NCBI GenBank assembly: GCA_037039925.1 | Contig: JAXRKP010000379.1 | Span: 202,501-266,500, forward strand | Reading direction: 5' to 3' | DNA length: 64,000 nt | DNA from: Doris montereyensis | Lineage: Eukaryota > Mollusca > Gastropoda > Nudibranchia > Dorididae | Shown: positions 10,993 through 23,981 of the stretch, one piece after another | How the letters are laid out: the number at the start of each line of letters is the position of its first letter | How positions within the stretch are numbered: position 1 is the first letter of the stretch | The notes under the pieces: model-generated | Told to the model about the DNA's origin: nothing | What the model saw: the letters and a program-made list of their open reading frames with translations, nothing else | Databases searched by the model: none | Translations under genes and position numbers: made by a program

Positions 10993-11649
10993 TGTTTTTG
11001 TTTTGTTTTAAATCACCTTTTATGGCAACATGTATCATCTTTATAATTGACCGAACTTGTGTTTTATAATATAAGTTATATAAATGACGACATTTGTGTA
11101 CATATCTGCCTTACGGTTGAACTTCTGTATATCTGTACAAAACAAAACAAAACAGGGAGAGTGTGAAGATCTATGTGTGTTTCAACTGTTTCTCATTTTC
11201 ATATTTATCGTCGCCGCTTCATTTATCACCCACGCACAAGCACCTATACATTACAATAATTACATGGATACATTTACTGCACAATTTAAACCTCTGTCCA
11301 CGAGAATCGGTACTTTTTAATGCAGCTACTACTCTCAGCTACGGATTTTTTGTGTGTATAGTGCGTGTGTGTGGGGAGAGGGGGTGTCAGTGTCAGAACT
11401 GATTTGGGTTTTTTTTTTTTACTTTCGATCACAGGATTGTCAAAGAAAGGCGAAGTAGAACAAGGATTTTTTTGTTTTTCGTTTATTTACTTCTTTTCTT
11501 TTAAGTTTGTATGAGTTAAAGTAAAGTAGGTTTGGTTGTGTGTGTAAGTTTGAAAGTAGTCGTGGTAGTCTTAACTGACAAGTTTTACATTTGCGTTGCA
11601 AACTGGTAGTGGTAGTCGTTGAAAGACATTTGCAAGATTTTGTTCATAG

Positions 11650-11800
11650 ATGTCCAAATTTGCAGGTTTGTTTTCAGCAGTAACATAATGGGCAGGATTT
11701 GTTTTCATGGGTACCCCAAATGTGTAGGAATTGTTTTCACGGGTACTCAAAAATTTGCAGGATTTGTTTACATGGGTACCCAAAAATTTGCAGGGGGGTT
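11650..11800. repeat. ~32-bp imperfect repeat, 4 copies
   Basis: Repeats of TTTGCAGGATTTGTTT and CATGGGTACCCAAAA. Confidence 0.75.
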
Positions 11801-11897
11801 TAGAAGCTTGCAAAAAGATGTCACTATTTCTTGCCTGTCCATCTCTTTTTTTGCTTTGCTAGAAGAATCGATGTCAAGAGAAAGAGAACGAAATTTA

Positions 11898-12092
11898 TAC
11901 CCTTTCTTTCTTTCTTTCTTCTTTACTTTTTTCCTTCTTTCTTTCTTTCTTCTTTACTTTTTCCTTCTTTCTTCTTTCTTTCTTTCTTCTTTACTTTTTC
12001 CTTCTTTCTTCTTTCTTTCTTTCTTCTTTACTTTTCCTTCTTTCTTTCTTCTTTACTTTTTCCTTCTTTCTTTCTTCTTTACTTTTTTTTCT
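11898..12092. repeat. CTTT-type polypyrimidine tract
   Basis: CTTTCTTTCTTCTTTACTTT recurs five times; strongly strand-asymmetric. Confidence 0.85.
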
Positions 12093-12099
12093 CCCTGAT

Positions 12100-12769
12100 G
12101 AAAAGCTTTGGTACTAAAATCTCACCTCAAGTATTATTATTAGTCTCTTCCAATTGGAGGTACTTGTTGTATTTCAAGTATTAATTTGTGTACCATATCC
12201 TTTCATGACATGAGAGTATTGAGAGTAATCTCAACATAAAAATACTCCATAGTAATAGTAGAAATAATAACAACAATATTAATATTAAATTAAGTGATGA
12301 AATTAATGATGACCGTGTGAATAGAAATAATGATAAATATTATGAGTATGAGTAGGACTAAAGTGTTTTTCAGAAAATAATTTTATTAAATAAAAGTTTT
12401 GTTATTGCTGTTAGTGTTAATAAGTGTTAATTTAAAATAAATGAGGAACGAAGAAAAATGTGAAGATTGGAATGAAAGTTTTTATTTTAAAAATTCAAAG
12501 GACAGTCAATTATATTTTGCTGCCGTTCTGATCAAAATATGGTTGTGCTATATTTCCAATTTTTATTTTTATTTTTAATAAATCAATAGACAATGACTTA
12601 ATGTACGAGTACGTTAAGTTCTAAATGTGCTGAAAGTGTCAGGGTTGACAAAAATATGTACAATTTTTCATTTTCAAAGACATTTTATGAAAGTAGAGAA
12701 AAGTGTTTTTATTTTTAAATTGTTCTGTTGTAAGCTTTGGTTAGGGGCCTATACTATAAACTATAATTG
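12100..12769. other. Intergenic AT-rich stretch
   Basis: Rich in AAT/TTA trinucleotides; no gene, no named repeat. Confidence 0.5.
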
Positions 12770-12905
12770 TTTTTATCAGATTCAGGGCGTACATGAATTT
12801 TTGTTTTTATTAGATTCAGGGCGTATACGTGTATATCAAATTCAGGATGTAGATGTATTTTCAATATAAATTCAAGGCGTATAGTGTTTCTATCAGATTC
12901 TGGGT
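12770..12905. repeat. ~30-bp repeat, about 5 copies
   Basis: Units contain ATCAGATTCAGGGCGTA with variations. Confidence 0.75.
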
Positions 12906-13179
12906 GTATCTAATCCATGTCTTTTAATCAGACTATGATGACTATGAACATTATTTATGTGTGTGTTCATCGGAGTGATAGTGATAGCAATTCGCTCTTT
13001 CCATGCTGCACCTTGCACCTTGTGAAATCATTCAATTTCAATGCGTTATTTATTATTTATTTAACAGAATCACAATATTGCATGTCTTTCATTTTCATTC
13101 ATGAATATGTATCAACCACCATGTGTACATTTTTTTAATTTATGGTTTAAACAGTTTAAGATGATAATATATGAGGATA

Positions 13180-13339
13180 TGTTATTATTATTATTATTAT
13201 TATTACTTTTGTTATTCTATTCCATGTATTCATGAGATGAATGGGGGGGGAGGGGGGAGAGAGACATACAGAGACTGACAGAGAAAAAGAGAGACAGAGA
13301 GAGAAAGACAGACAGATAGAGATAGAGACAGGGAGAAAA

Positions 13340-13416
<77 letters not shown>
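13180..13416. repeat. ATT run, then GA-rich purine tract
   Basis: Seven or eight ATT units, then about 165 bp of GAGA and GACAGA repeats ending in a pure (GA) run. Confidence 0.85.
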
Positions 13417-13419
<3 letters not shown>

Positions 13420-14439
13420 TAGTGGAGTGCCACATGAGGAGAGGGTTAGATTATCTTATCAAATATTGACTTTGAAATCAATTTTTCAAGATTATATTCC
13501 TTGTGTCTCACGCTTTCTATTCTATGATACCTTTCCCATCACTTTAAAGAAAAGCCAAACAAACAGATTCTCTGCACTTCATTTGCCTGAAATTACTTAA
13601 TTCCAAAATTCCCGTAACGATTCATGATATTAAAATGTATATTAATGTTCTCCGCGTATTCCTTTGTCTTTTCTCTGTCTTGGTATTTTCCCCCAGAGAG
13701 TACCACTGACTGAGGGTGTTGTTTAATGTCTTTGCTCAAAAGTGTTCTTGACACAGGTACTGGTAAAAAATACATCACACATCACAGGTGCTGATGATGC
13801 ATGCCCCTGGTACTTTTCTGACTTATTTCATGGTAGACCTGGGCAAGACTCGTTTTTCTATTACTCGTTGATACAAACTACCATTTTCTCTGGTCTCGTG
13901 TGTTATTCGAGTACTCGCTTTGACAAATACCACGAAACCGCCTCGTGCATTCACGGCTGCGAATATGAACACTCTGAGCCTTGGGACTTTGGGTGATGAA
14001 AACCCTCGTGCATTTTGAAGCCTGAATGCTGAACTAAGGAAGATTGGGGGTGCTTGTAACCTCCATGCTGAATGAAGTGTCGCGATAGCAGAAAACAGAC
14101 TCAGTTGAGAGACTGTGTAGTATAAACTGCTGTCACTATCATCGTGGTAGAAGGAGAGGATGGGGTAGTAGCGGGCTGAAAGTTAGGGTTGGCATGAAAA
14201 AGAAAGGGATGGGGGTTCTGCAAAGGCTGTAATGGGAGTGGGTGGGTGGGTAACCACGAGCGAAAGATGTCTATGAAAAGACAACGGGGCCGCTTCAGTC
14301 AGCCTTACTACTGTCTCTCCTCACTCTCAGTCTGGTCTCGTCAAGACAAAGTGAAAGTAGTTACAGCGTAGGTTGGTATCAAGATGGGAGTTTGTATTTA
14401 TCACCTCCTCTGGATTTAAACGTGACTATGGTCTGATTC
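13417..14439. other. Intergenic unique sequence
   Basis: Mostly unique, including a frame at 13742-13996 without recognisable domains. A first-exon or pseudogene origin cannot be judged. Confidence 0.4.
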
Positions 14440-15025
14440 AGGCCTAATGGTAAACATCAGTATCTGACATATTCCATGGTAGACATCAATATCTGACCAT
14501 TAGACATCAATGTCTGACTTATTTTAGAAGGGACTTATTTCATGGTAGACATCAATATTTGATTTATTTAATGGTTTAGGCATCAATATCTGATTTATTT
14601 CATGCTTGACATTAATGTCTGATTTATTTCATGGGACTATACATCAATATCTGACTTATTTCATGGTAGACATCAATATTTGATTTATTTCATGGTAGAC
14701 ATCAATATCTGACATATTCCATGGTAGACATCAATATCTGACTTATTTCATGGTAGACATCAATATTTGACTTATTTCATGGTAGACATCAATATCTGAC
14801 TTATTTCATGGTAGACATCAATATTTGATTTATTTCATGCTTTATTGCTAATAATCAACATCTGACTTATTTCATGGTAGGCATCAATATCTGATTTATT
14901 TCATGCTTGACATTAATGTCTGATTTATTTCATGGTAGACTATACATCAATATCTGACTTATTTCATGCTAGACATCAATATCTGATTTATTTCATGACA
15001 GACATCAATATCCGACTTATTTCAT
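14440..15025. repeat. 29-bp minisatellite
   Basis: About 20 copies of a unit containing GACATCAATATCTGACTTAT and TTCATGGTA; element F follows. Confidence 0.9.
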
Positions 15026-15097
15026 GTGCCTGCTATGTGTATGAAGACTTATATGTGTGTATGTGTGTGTGTATTTTTCCATTCCATTTGTATAATG

Positions 15098-15240
15098 GTG
15101 AGCGGCTGGCAGGGGCTGCTGGTAGGTCCTTCTTCTTTCCTTTCAGTTTTTCACTTATCTTTCATTTTGCTGTCGCCTGTTAATTCACCTTGAAATCACT
15201 GCATGTGGTGGACAGGGTAAATTTCAATCAAACAAACCAT
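15098..15240 (+). mobile_element. Element F copy 1
   Basis: F is a short (~130 bp) dispersed element. On this strand it opens GGCTGGCAGGGGCTGCTGGT, continues TTTCATTTTGCTGTCGCCTG and ends GGACAGGGTAAATTTCAATC. A 29-bp array lies just upstream. Confidence 0.7.
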
Positions 15241-15804
15241 ATTTCGGTATATGTTTGTGTGGGTGTGTGTGAGTGTGGGATCTGAATGAGGAAAGTAGTA
15301 TGCTGAAGGTAATAATGTTATATTCCCCAATAATGGTATTAGTTGTGGAACAGACAGATGTGGAAATGGAAGGAGGTAATCTAAAAGATTTTCAACTGTA
15401 AGTATCGTCCGTAGCTTTATTTATTTATTATTAGAAACATGACGCTCATGTTTTCTTTGTTGTCGTTTATTTTAGTAGAAAGACAATTTTAAGTTGTTCA
15501 AATATTTTCAAGCGACCAATGTTTGGTTCTGAATGTTCATATTATTGCTGTTTGCTGTCATTTAGCCCTCCCACAGTAAACATGCCTTGGTTTTGTCTTG
15601 CTTTTGTAGTTTTCATCGTGCGATTTGTAAGTTGTTCTGAAATGAATAAACATTGATTCAGCTACAACAGTGGAGACGCTTTACTTTTGATTGATATTTA
15701 GATTTTTTTATTGTAAACTAAGATTCTTTTTGACTATCGTGTTTTCTTTCTTTGTCCTTCATTTTATTATATATATCTTTTGTTGATGTGGATATTCTTG
15801 TTTA

Positions 15805-15950
15805 GGTGGGTGGTTGGCTGAGGTAGGTTGGTTGGTTGGCGGGGTGCTGCTGGTAGATCCTTTCTCTTTCCTTTCTCTCTTGCGCTTGTCCTTCATTTGG
15901 ACTATTTCATCCATATGGTGGTGGAGTGGGTACATTTCTGTGTAAAGACA
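15805..15950 (+). mobile_element. Element F copy 2
   Basis: It has GGGGTGCTGCTGGTAGATCC and ATGGTGGTGGAGTGGGTACA. The 5' side is a small GGTTGGTTGG run. Confidence 0.6.
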
Positions 15951-15961
15951 AAGATCTTTCA

Positions 15962-16059
15962 GGGGATGGTTGTTGGGTGCTGCACGTAGTAGGTAGGTCG
16001 TCCTACATCTTTCCTTTACATTTTTTTTTTCTTCTTAGTTAACTCTTCTTAGTCTTCTA
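15962..16059 (+). mobile_element. Element F copy 3, truncated at the MITE
   Basis: GGTTGTTGGGTGCTGCACGT and ATCTTTCCTTTACA match F; the copy stops at the MITE starting at 16060. Confidence 0.5.
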
Positions 16060-16235
16060 GGCTAGGCGCACACAGGGCAACTGTTTAGTTGCGCAACTGT
16101 TTAGTCGCCCAAGTGTAAAACAATGAAATAAAGAAATACTGCGCGCACAGGCAACTCCCAGTTTCTGGCGACTAAAAAGTTTGTGTTTTGCCATAACACC
16201 GGGCGACTAAACAGTTGCGTTGTGGGCGCCTAGCC
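16060..16235. mobile_element. MITE, 176 bp
   Basis: The left end GGCTAGGCGCACACAGGGCA mirrors the right end, whose inverse complement is GGCTAGGCGCCCACAACGCA. Both continue into an ACTGTTTAGTCG motif. The element has inverted termini of about 30 bp, no coding capacity, and sits between two oppositely oriented copies of the short element F. The target duplication is unclear (CTA against TTA). Confidence 0.6.
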
Positions 16236-16261
16236 TTACACACTGAGAATTGGTTTTGTTT

Positions 16262-16548
16262 CATTGAAATTTACCCCATCCACCATATGAAGTGATCTCA
16301 GGGTGCAGAAAGAAGACAGATAGGTAAGTGAAAGAAATGAAATGGGATGGGACCTACCAGTCACACCCCACCAACCACCCAACTCACAGGTAATCACAAT
16401 GAATCAACAGTGCCTGCTTGTTTGTATCATTGGAATTTATCCCATCCACCATTTGCACTGATCTCAGGGTGAATTAAGAGGAAACTACAAAAATGACAGG
16501 ACAAGGAAAAGAGCAAAGGGAAAGGAGTAGGACCTACCAGCACGACTG
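16262..16548 (-). mobile_element. Element F copies 4 and 5 in tandem
   Basis: Two minus-strand copies follow each other (16262-16390 and 16430-16548). Each starts AATTTACCCCATCCACCAT or AATTTATCCCATCCACCAT and ends GGGACCTACCAG or AGGACCTACCAG. The second abuts the 2.6-kb GATA-type array. Confidence 0.65.
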
Positions 16549-16554
16549 CAGATA

Positions 16555-19200
16555 AATAGATAATCAATGACTCACAGATAGATAGATAATCAATAACTCA
16601 CAGATAGATAGATACTCAATGACTCACAGATAGGTAGATAATCAATAACTCACAGATAGATAGATAATCAATGACTCACAGATAGATAGATAATCAATGA
16701 CTCACAGATAGGTAGATAATGACTCAAAGATAGATAATCAATGACTCACAGATAGGTAGATAATCAATGACTCACAGATAGGTAGATAATCAATAACTCA
16801 CAGATAGATAGATAATCAATGACTCACAGATAGGTAGATAATCAATGACTCACAGTAGTCACAGATAGATAGATAATCAATAACTCACAGATAGATAGAT
16901 AATCAATAACTCACAGATAAATAGATAATCAATAACTCACAAATAAATATATAATCAATAATACAGATAAATAGATAATCAATAACTCACATATAAATAG
17001 ATAATCAATAACTCACAGATAGATAGATAATAAATAAATCACAGATAAATAGATAATCAATAACTCACAGATAGATAATCAATGACTCACAGATAGATAA
17101 TCAACGACTCACAGATAGATAGATAATCAATGACACAGATAGATAATCAATGACTCACAGATAGATAATCAATGACTCACAGATAATAGATAATCATTGA
17201 CTCACAGATAGATAGATATTCAACGACTCACAGATAGATAGATAATCAATGACTCACAGATAGATAATCAATGACTCACAACGATTCACAGATAGATAAT
17301 CAATGATTCACAGATAGATAATCAACAACACACAGATAGATAGATAATCAACAACACACAGATAGATAGATAATGAAGACTCACAGATAGATAATCAACG
17401 ACTCACAGATAGATAGATAATCAACAACACAGATAGATAACCAACAACACACAGATAGATAGATAATCAACAACACACAGATAATCACAACACACAGATA
17501 GATAATCAACAACACACAGATAGATAATCAATACACAATAGATAGATAATCAACGACTCAGATAGATAGATAATCAACAGATAGATAATCAACAACACAC
17601 AGATAGATAGATAATCAACGACTCACAGATAGATAATCAACAACACACAGATAGATAGATAATCAATGACTCACAGATAGATAATCAACAACTAGATAGA
17701 TAATCAACAACACACAGATAGATAATCAACAACACACAGATAGATAGATAATCAATAACTCACAGATAGATAATCAACGGCTCTCAGATAGATAGATAAT
17801 CAAACTCACAGATAGATAGATAATCTCACAGATAGATAGATAATCAACGACTCACAGATAGATAGATAATCAATGACTCACAGATAGATAGATAATCAAT
17901 GACTCACAGATAGATAGATAATCACAACACAGATAGATAGATAATCAACAGATAGATGACACTCACAGATAGATAATAATCAACAACACACACACAGATA
18001 GATAATGAATGACATTCACAGATAGATAATAATCAACGACTCACAGATAGATAATCACAAATGCAATAGAACACTCACAGATAGATAATCGACTCACAGA
18101 TAGATCACACTCACAGATAGATAGATAACTCAGATAACATTCACAGATAATCACAACACACAGATAGATAGATAATCAATCAGATAGATAGATAATCAAC
18201 ACACAGATAGATAACCAACAACACACAGATAGATAATAATCAACGACTCACAGATAGATAATCAACAACACACAGATCGATAATCAATAACACTCAGATA
18301 GAAAGACAGACAATAGATAGATAATCAACGACTCACAGATAGATAGATAATCAACAACACACAGATAGATAATCAACAACACACAGATAGATAGATAATC
18401 AACGACTCACAGATAGATAATCAACAACACACAGATAGATAGATAATCAATGACTCACAGATAGATAATCAACAACTCACAGATAGATAATCAACAACAC
18501 ACAGATAGATAATCAACAAACACAGATAGATAGATAATCAATAACTCACAAGATAATCAACGGCTCTCAGATAGATAGATAATCAATGACTCACAGATAG
18601 ATAGATAATCAATGACTCACAGATAGATAGATAATGACTCACAGATAGATGATAATCAATGACTCACAGATAGATAGATAATCAATGACTCACAGATAGA
18701 TAGATAATCACAACGACTCGCAGATAGATGACACTCACAGATAGATAATCACGACTTGCAGATAGATGACACTCACAGATAGATAATCACGACTCGCAGA
18801 TAGATCAAAACAGATAGATAATCACAACGACCAGATAGATCACATTCACAGATAGATAGATAATCAACGACTCCCCAGATAGATAATCACAACGACTTGC
18901 AGATAGATCACACTCACAGATAGATAACACGACTCACAGATAGATCACACTACAGAGAGATAATCACAACGACTGAGATAGATCACATTCAAGATAATCA
19001 CAACGACTCGCAGATAGATCACATTCACAGATAATCACAACGACTCGCAATAGATCACATTCACAGATAATCACAACGACTTGCAGATAGATCAATTCAG
19101 AGATAATCACAACGACTCACAGACAGATCACATCCACAGATCGATAATCACGACTCATAGAAAGACAGACAATCACATCGACTCACATATAAACAGATAA
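16555..19200. repeat. 2.6-kb compound GATA-type array
   Basis: Units of 18-28 bp alternate GATAGATAGATAATCAA with TGACTCACA or CAACACACA. There are several sub-families, grading to CACAACGACTCGCAGATAG at the right end. Confidence 0.92.
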
Positions 19201-19789
19201 TCACAGTGACTCACACAGACAAATAGTCACAACAACGACAGATAACCACAATGAATCACATAAAAAAAGACCAGCACGGACTGAAATAACAAAAAAAACA
19301 AGTCTGGAAAAACAAAATAATTTATTGAGAAAGAACTCAGCTGTACATAAGTAAGACAAACATGACAAAATATGTGTATGGTATTTACAATAAGTATGTT
19401 TATAAATAAATAGGTCCACAGTGTGTAGCCTATCGCTTAGTTGTGATGAAAAAGTATATATAATATGCCATGGGCCACATTTTACACGATAGTTTAAAAA
19501 AACAAAGCTACCAACTGAATTTTTGGTTTAGACAGGGCGATTTACTCAGAAAACCAGAGAGATTAAAATTAAACAAAAATGAGGTAGATATGAATTTTTA
19601 TCACAAACGAACAAAAAGGGAATGAAAAGTTCTAAAAAGAAAGGTTGAAATTCAAACTACTCATTTAACGTTAAAGCTCACTCAAGTTCCACAAGTAAAG
19701 AAGGTCAGAAAGTTCACAGGAAAGATCCAAGACTTGTTCCCCAATATAAACAAAGCCCATGTATGGTCAGAAAGTTTCTACTAGCCTAC
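19201..19789. other. Intergenic, no feature seen
   Basis: AT-rich unique sequence between two large arrays. Confidence 0.5.
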
Positions 19790-20695
19790 AGTATGGACAG
19801 AACCTACACGTATGGACAGAAAGTTTCTACTTACAGTAGCCTACACGTATAGACAGAAAGTTTCTACTACAGTAGCCTACACGTATAGACAGAAAGTTTC
19901 TACTTACAGTAGCCTACACGTATAGACAGAAAGTTTCTACTTACAGTAGCCTACTACACGTATAGACAGAAAGTTTCTACTTACATATAGCCTACACGTA
20001 TAGACAGAAAGTTTCTACTACAGTAGCCTACTACACGTATGGACAGAAAGTTTCTACTTACAGTAGCCTACTACACGTATAGACAGAAAGTTTCTACTTA
20101 CAGTAGCCTACACGTATAGACAGAAAGTTTCTACTACTAGCCTACTAGTATAGACAGAAAGTTTCTACTTATAGTAGCCTACTACACGTATAGACAGAAA
20201 GTTTCTACTTATAGTAGCCTACACACGTATAGACAGAAAGTTTCTACTTATAGTAGCCTACTACACGTATAGACAGAAAGTTTCTACTTATAGTAGCCTA
20301 CTACACGTATAGACAGAAAGTTTCTACTTATAGTAGCCTACTACACGTATAGACAGAAAGTTTCTACTTACAGTAGCCTACACGTATAGACAGAAAGTTT
20401 CTACTTATAGTAGCCTACTACACGTATAGACAGAAAGTTTCTACTTACAGTAGCCTACACGTATAGACAGAAAGTTTCTACTTATAGTAGCCTACGAGAC
20501 AGAAAGTTTCTACTTATAGTAGCCTACTACACGTATAGACAGAAAGTTTCTACTTATAGTAGCCTACACGTAGACAGAAAGTTTTCTAGCCCCATAGTAC
20601 TTACAGTAGCCTACACGTATAGACAGAAAGTTTCTACTTACAGTAGCCTACACGTATAGACAGAAAGTTTCTGCTTATAGTAGCCTACACATATG
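19790..20695. repeat. ~37-bp minisatellite
   Basis: About 24 copies containing CACGTATAGACAGAAAGTTT and CTACTTACAGTAGCC. Confidence 0.92.
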
Positions 20696-20794
20696 GACAG
20701 AAAAGGCAAGTGTTATTATATCATAATCATAAATAGGCCTACTGACATTCTGCAACAGCAGAGAACAAGCATGCATTTGATTCTCTGATAGTCT

Positions 20795-20846
20795 GTCGGT
20801 CTGTCTCTATCTGTCTGTCTCTCTGTGTCTCTCTCTCTCTCTGTTT
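20795..20846. repeat. CTGT/CTCT microsatellite
   Basis: CTGTCTCTATCTGTCTGTCT followed by CT repeats. Confidence 0.8.
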
Positions 20847-21043
20847 ATATATAATTCTATTAATTATAGATAATTTATAATTGAAGACTTTGTGTACAGG
20901 CAGAGGTGTTTTTTTTTGGTGCTCTTCTACGTATGACTTGATAACCAATAATGCTTTAAAGGCATCTCTTTTCATGGAAGAACATTGCCCAGCTTTTATC
21001 TTTCTGACACATGAAAACACTCCTCACAGTGAGCACTGCATCA

Positions 21044-21113
21044 GTATGGGGGACCCGACCTGTAGGTTGAGAGGCCAACATTTTGCCTCTGGACCTACCA
21101 GTCCCCAACCAAT
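21044..21113 (-). mobile_element. SINE-A head fragment
   Basis: Read on the minus strand, GGTTGGGGACTGGTAGGTCC is followed by AGAGGCAAAATGTTGGCCTC; only the tRNA-like head is present. Confidence 0.55.
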
Positions 21114-21449
21114 GATACTAGATTTCAAAGTTAACAAAATAGAAATTTCCTTTTTAATTACACTCATTATTTTTTTTTTTTTTTGCAGCTTCACCTTAAT
21201 CATAATATCTACATCATTAAATTTCAGTTCAAGACTATTTTCAACCATTTACATATATTTATGTACTGTGAAAATCCTGATAGACAGAACATGAAAATGA
21301 AGCTTTTGCATAGGATTGGGTTTTTTTCAGGGCACATTCCGCTAAAGACAAAAAAAAACAAGAAAGAAAACTCTTTAACAGTTAGAAATTACACCACCCA
21401 TTTCAAGAGAGACTTGAAATTTGCTCATACCTGTTCCAGGTCAAGATTG

Positions 21450-21586
21450 GTGTCATTGCAATTTATCCTGTCCATTATATAGTCCATCATATACAGTGAT
21501 CTCAGGTTGATACGTTACGTAATAGGAAACAGCCAAATGAAATATTTGTGAAAGAAGAGTGAAAATAAAAGGAAGTAGCACCAACC
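21450..21586 (-). mobile_element. Element F copy 6
   Basis: GCAATTTATCCTGTCCATTA, GTGATCTCAGGTTGATACGT and GGAAACAGCCAAATGAAATA match F. Its terminal AGTAGCACCAACCAGCAGCA flows without a break into the 12-bp array. Confidence 0.65.
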
Positions 21587-21930
21587 AGCAGCACCAACCA
21601 GTAGACCAACCAGAAGCACCAACCAGCAGCACCAACCAGTAGCACCAACCAGCAGCACCAACCAGCAGCACCAACCAGAAGCACCAACCAGTAGCACCAA
21701 CCAGTAGCACCAACCAGCAGCACCAACCAGCAGCACCAACCAGTAGCACCAACCTCTAGCACCAACCAGCAGCACCAACCAGCAGCACCAACCAGTAGCA
21801 CCAACCAGTAGCACCAACCAGTAGCACCAACCAGCAGCACCAACCAGTAGCACCAACCAGCAGCACCAACCAGCAGCACCAACCAGTAGCACCAACCAGA
21901 AGCATCAACCAGCAGCACCAACCAGTAACC
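21587..21930. repeat. 12-bp minisatellite derived from element F end
   Basis: About 27 copies of AGCAGCACCAACC or AGTAGCACCAACC; the first units belong to element F copy 6. Confidence 0.92.
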
Positions 21931-22004
21931 TCCAGTGAAATTAAGAGGAAACAGCAACTTGAAAAGCCACCTTGAGTGAACCTTGAAAGAACCTAGAGTC
22001 TGCC

Positions 22005-23150
22005 AGTCGCACCTTGCCAACCACCTTGCCAGTCCACCTTGCCAGTCATCAACCACCTTGCCAGTCACACCTTGCCAGTCTCACCTTGCCAACCACCTTG
22101 CCAACCACCTTGCCACCACCTTGCCAGTCACCTTGCCAACCACCTTGCCAACCACCTTGCCAACCACCTTGCCAACCACCTTGCCAGTCACACCTTGCCA
22201 ACCACCTTGCCAACCACCTTGCCAGTCACACCTTGCCAACCACCTTGCCAGTCCACCTTGCCAGTCACCTTCACACCTTGCCAACCACCTTGCCAACCAC
22301 CTTGCCAACCACCTTGCCAACCACCTTGCCAGTCACCTTGCCAACCACCTTGCCAACCACCTTGCCAACCACCTTGCCAACCACCTTGCCAGTCACCTTG
22401 CCAACCACCTTGCCAACCACCTTGCCAGTCACCTTGCCAGTCACCTTGCCAACCACCTTGCCAGTCACACCTTGCCAACCACCTTGCCAACCACCTTGCC
22501 AGTCACACCTTGCCAACCACCTTGCCAGTCACACCTTGCAATCACCTTGCCAGTCACCTTGCCAGTCACACCTTGCCAGTCACACCTTGTCACCACCTTG
22601 CCAGTCACACCTTGCCAATCACCTTGCCAGTCATCTTGCCAGTCACACCTTGCCAGTCACACCTTGCCAGTCACACCTTGCCAATCACTTGCCAACCACC
22701 TTGCCAGTCACACCTAACACACCTTGCCAACCATCTTGCCAGTCACACCTTGCCAACCACCTTGCCAGTCACACCTTGCCAATCAATTGCCAACCACCTT
22801 GACAGTCACACCTAACACACCTTGCCAACCACCTTGCCAGTCCACCTAACACCTTGCCAACCACCTTGCCAGTCACACCTAACACACCTTGCCAACCACC
22901 TTGCCAGTCACACCTTGCCAACCACCTTGCCAGTCACACCTAACACACCTTGCCAACCACCTTGCCAGTCACACCTTGCCAACACCTTGCCAGTCACACC
23001 TAACACCTTGCAACAACCTTGCCAGTCACACCTTGCCAACCACCTTGCCAGTCACACCTTGCCAACCACACCTTACCAACCACCTTGTCAGTCACACCTT
23101 GCCAGTCACATCTTGCCAACCACCTTGCCAACCACCTTGCCAAACACTCA
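22005..23150. repeat. 12/14-bp compound array
   Basis: Mixed units ACCTTGCCAACC and ACCTTGCCAGTCAC fill 1.15 kb. All six frames stay open over long stretches because of the repeat, so the ORFs here (up to 262 codons) are not genes. Confidence 0.93.
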
Positions 23151-23258
23151 CTCAAGACAAGAATATCGGAAGGAAATAAAATTCAAGGAAATCATGGATT
23201 TGGCAGTTTGGGCGTAGCTATGTCACACACACTGTAAATGGGACTGGGTTTTTTCCGT

Positions 23259-23378
23259 TTAAGAAGAGCTCTGATATTCATTCCAACTTGGGTTGTGGCT
23301 GACCCTCTCCTCTTGACGGAGTCCTGCTCCGGTTCCAGATGGGAGGGGCCAGGTGGTAAAGTAGGCTGGCCGGGCAAC
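23259..23378 (-). CDS. PIGA: PIGA possible last exon (cytosolic or lumenal tail)
   Basis: Downstream of the transmembrane exon an acceptor-like AATCCAG opens a phase-0 frame, VARPAYFTTWPLPSGTGAG, and continues polar to a TAA at 23259-23261 (39 residues). It matches the phase of exon 11 and the usual short polar tail of PIGA, but the tail is not conserved in sequence, so support is only positional. A second frame, ending PIYSVCDIATPKLPNP at 23192, is also open across it. Confidence 0.4.
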   Translation of the reverse strand, partial: VARPAYFTTWPLPSGTGAGLRQEERVSHNPSWNEYQSSS

Positions 23379-23479
23379 CTGGATTTTTGGTGGCTAACTT
23401 TGAACTGGTCATGGCTCTTTCTATGGACTGGTGGAAGATGAACAATAATAATATATCACCCATAATAGAAATATATATA

Positions 23480-23533
23480 AACAGAGAGAGATACAGGAGA
23501 GAGAGAGGCAAAGAAAGACAGATAGAGACGGGG

Positions 23534-23569
<36 letters not shown>

Positions 23570-23905
23570 TGACAAAAGGCAAACAGAGAAAGAGAGACAA
23601 TCAGATAGACAGAGACCGAGAGACAAGTCGACAGAGACACACTGACAAAGAGACAAACAAAGAGAGGCAGAGATAGGGAGAGAGAGAAAGAGAGAGAGGA
23701 GATTCTGAGAGAGAGACCTATGAGTGTATAAGAGAGAGAGAGAGAGATCACCGAGAGAGAGAGATAGAGAGAGAGAAGACAGACAGACAGACAGACAGAC
23801 AGATAGACAGAGAGACACAGACAGACAGACAGGGACAAAGAGATAGAGAAGTGAGAAAGAGGTAGAGATAGTCTGTGAGAGAAAAGGGATGGGGAAGAGG
23901 CGGAA
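23480..23905. repeat. Purine-rich GA/GACA tract
   Basis: GAGAGAGA and GACAGACAGACA runs on the plus strand. It lies in the probable last intron of PIGA, where the transcript is CT-rich. Confidence 0.85.
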
Positions 23906-23981
23906 GGGAGGGAAACAGACACAAACAGACTGATAATGATATATAATATACAATATCTAGATGTATTTGTATGACACAAAC

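Noticed and set aside
21502..22068. 188-codon hydrophobic frame resembling a membrane protein (GWCCWLVLLVGA repeats)
   Set aside because: It is the antisense translation of the AGCACCAACC minisatellite.
22005..23150. Long overlapping frames (up to 262 codons) in several frames
   Set aside because: They arise because a 12/14-bp repeat without stop codons is open in most frames. The predicted proteins are pure repeat.
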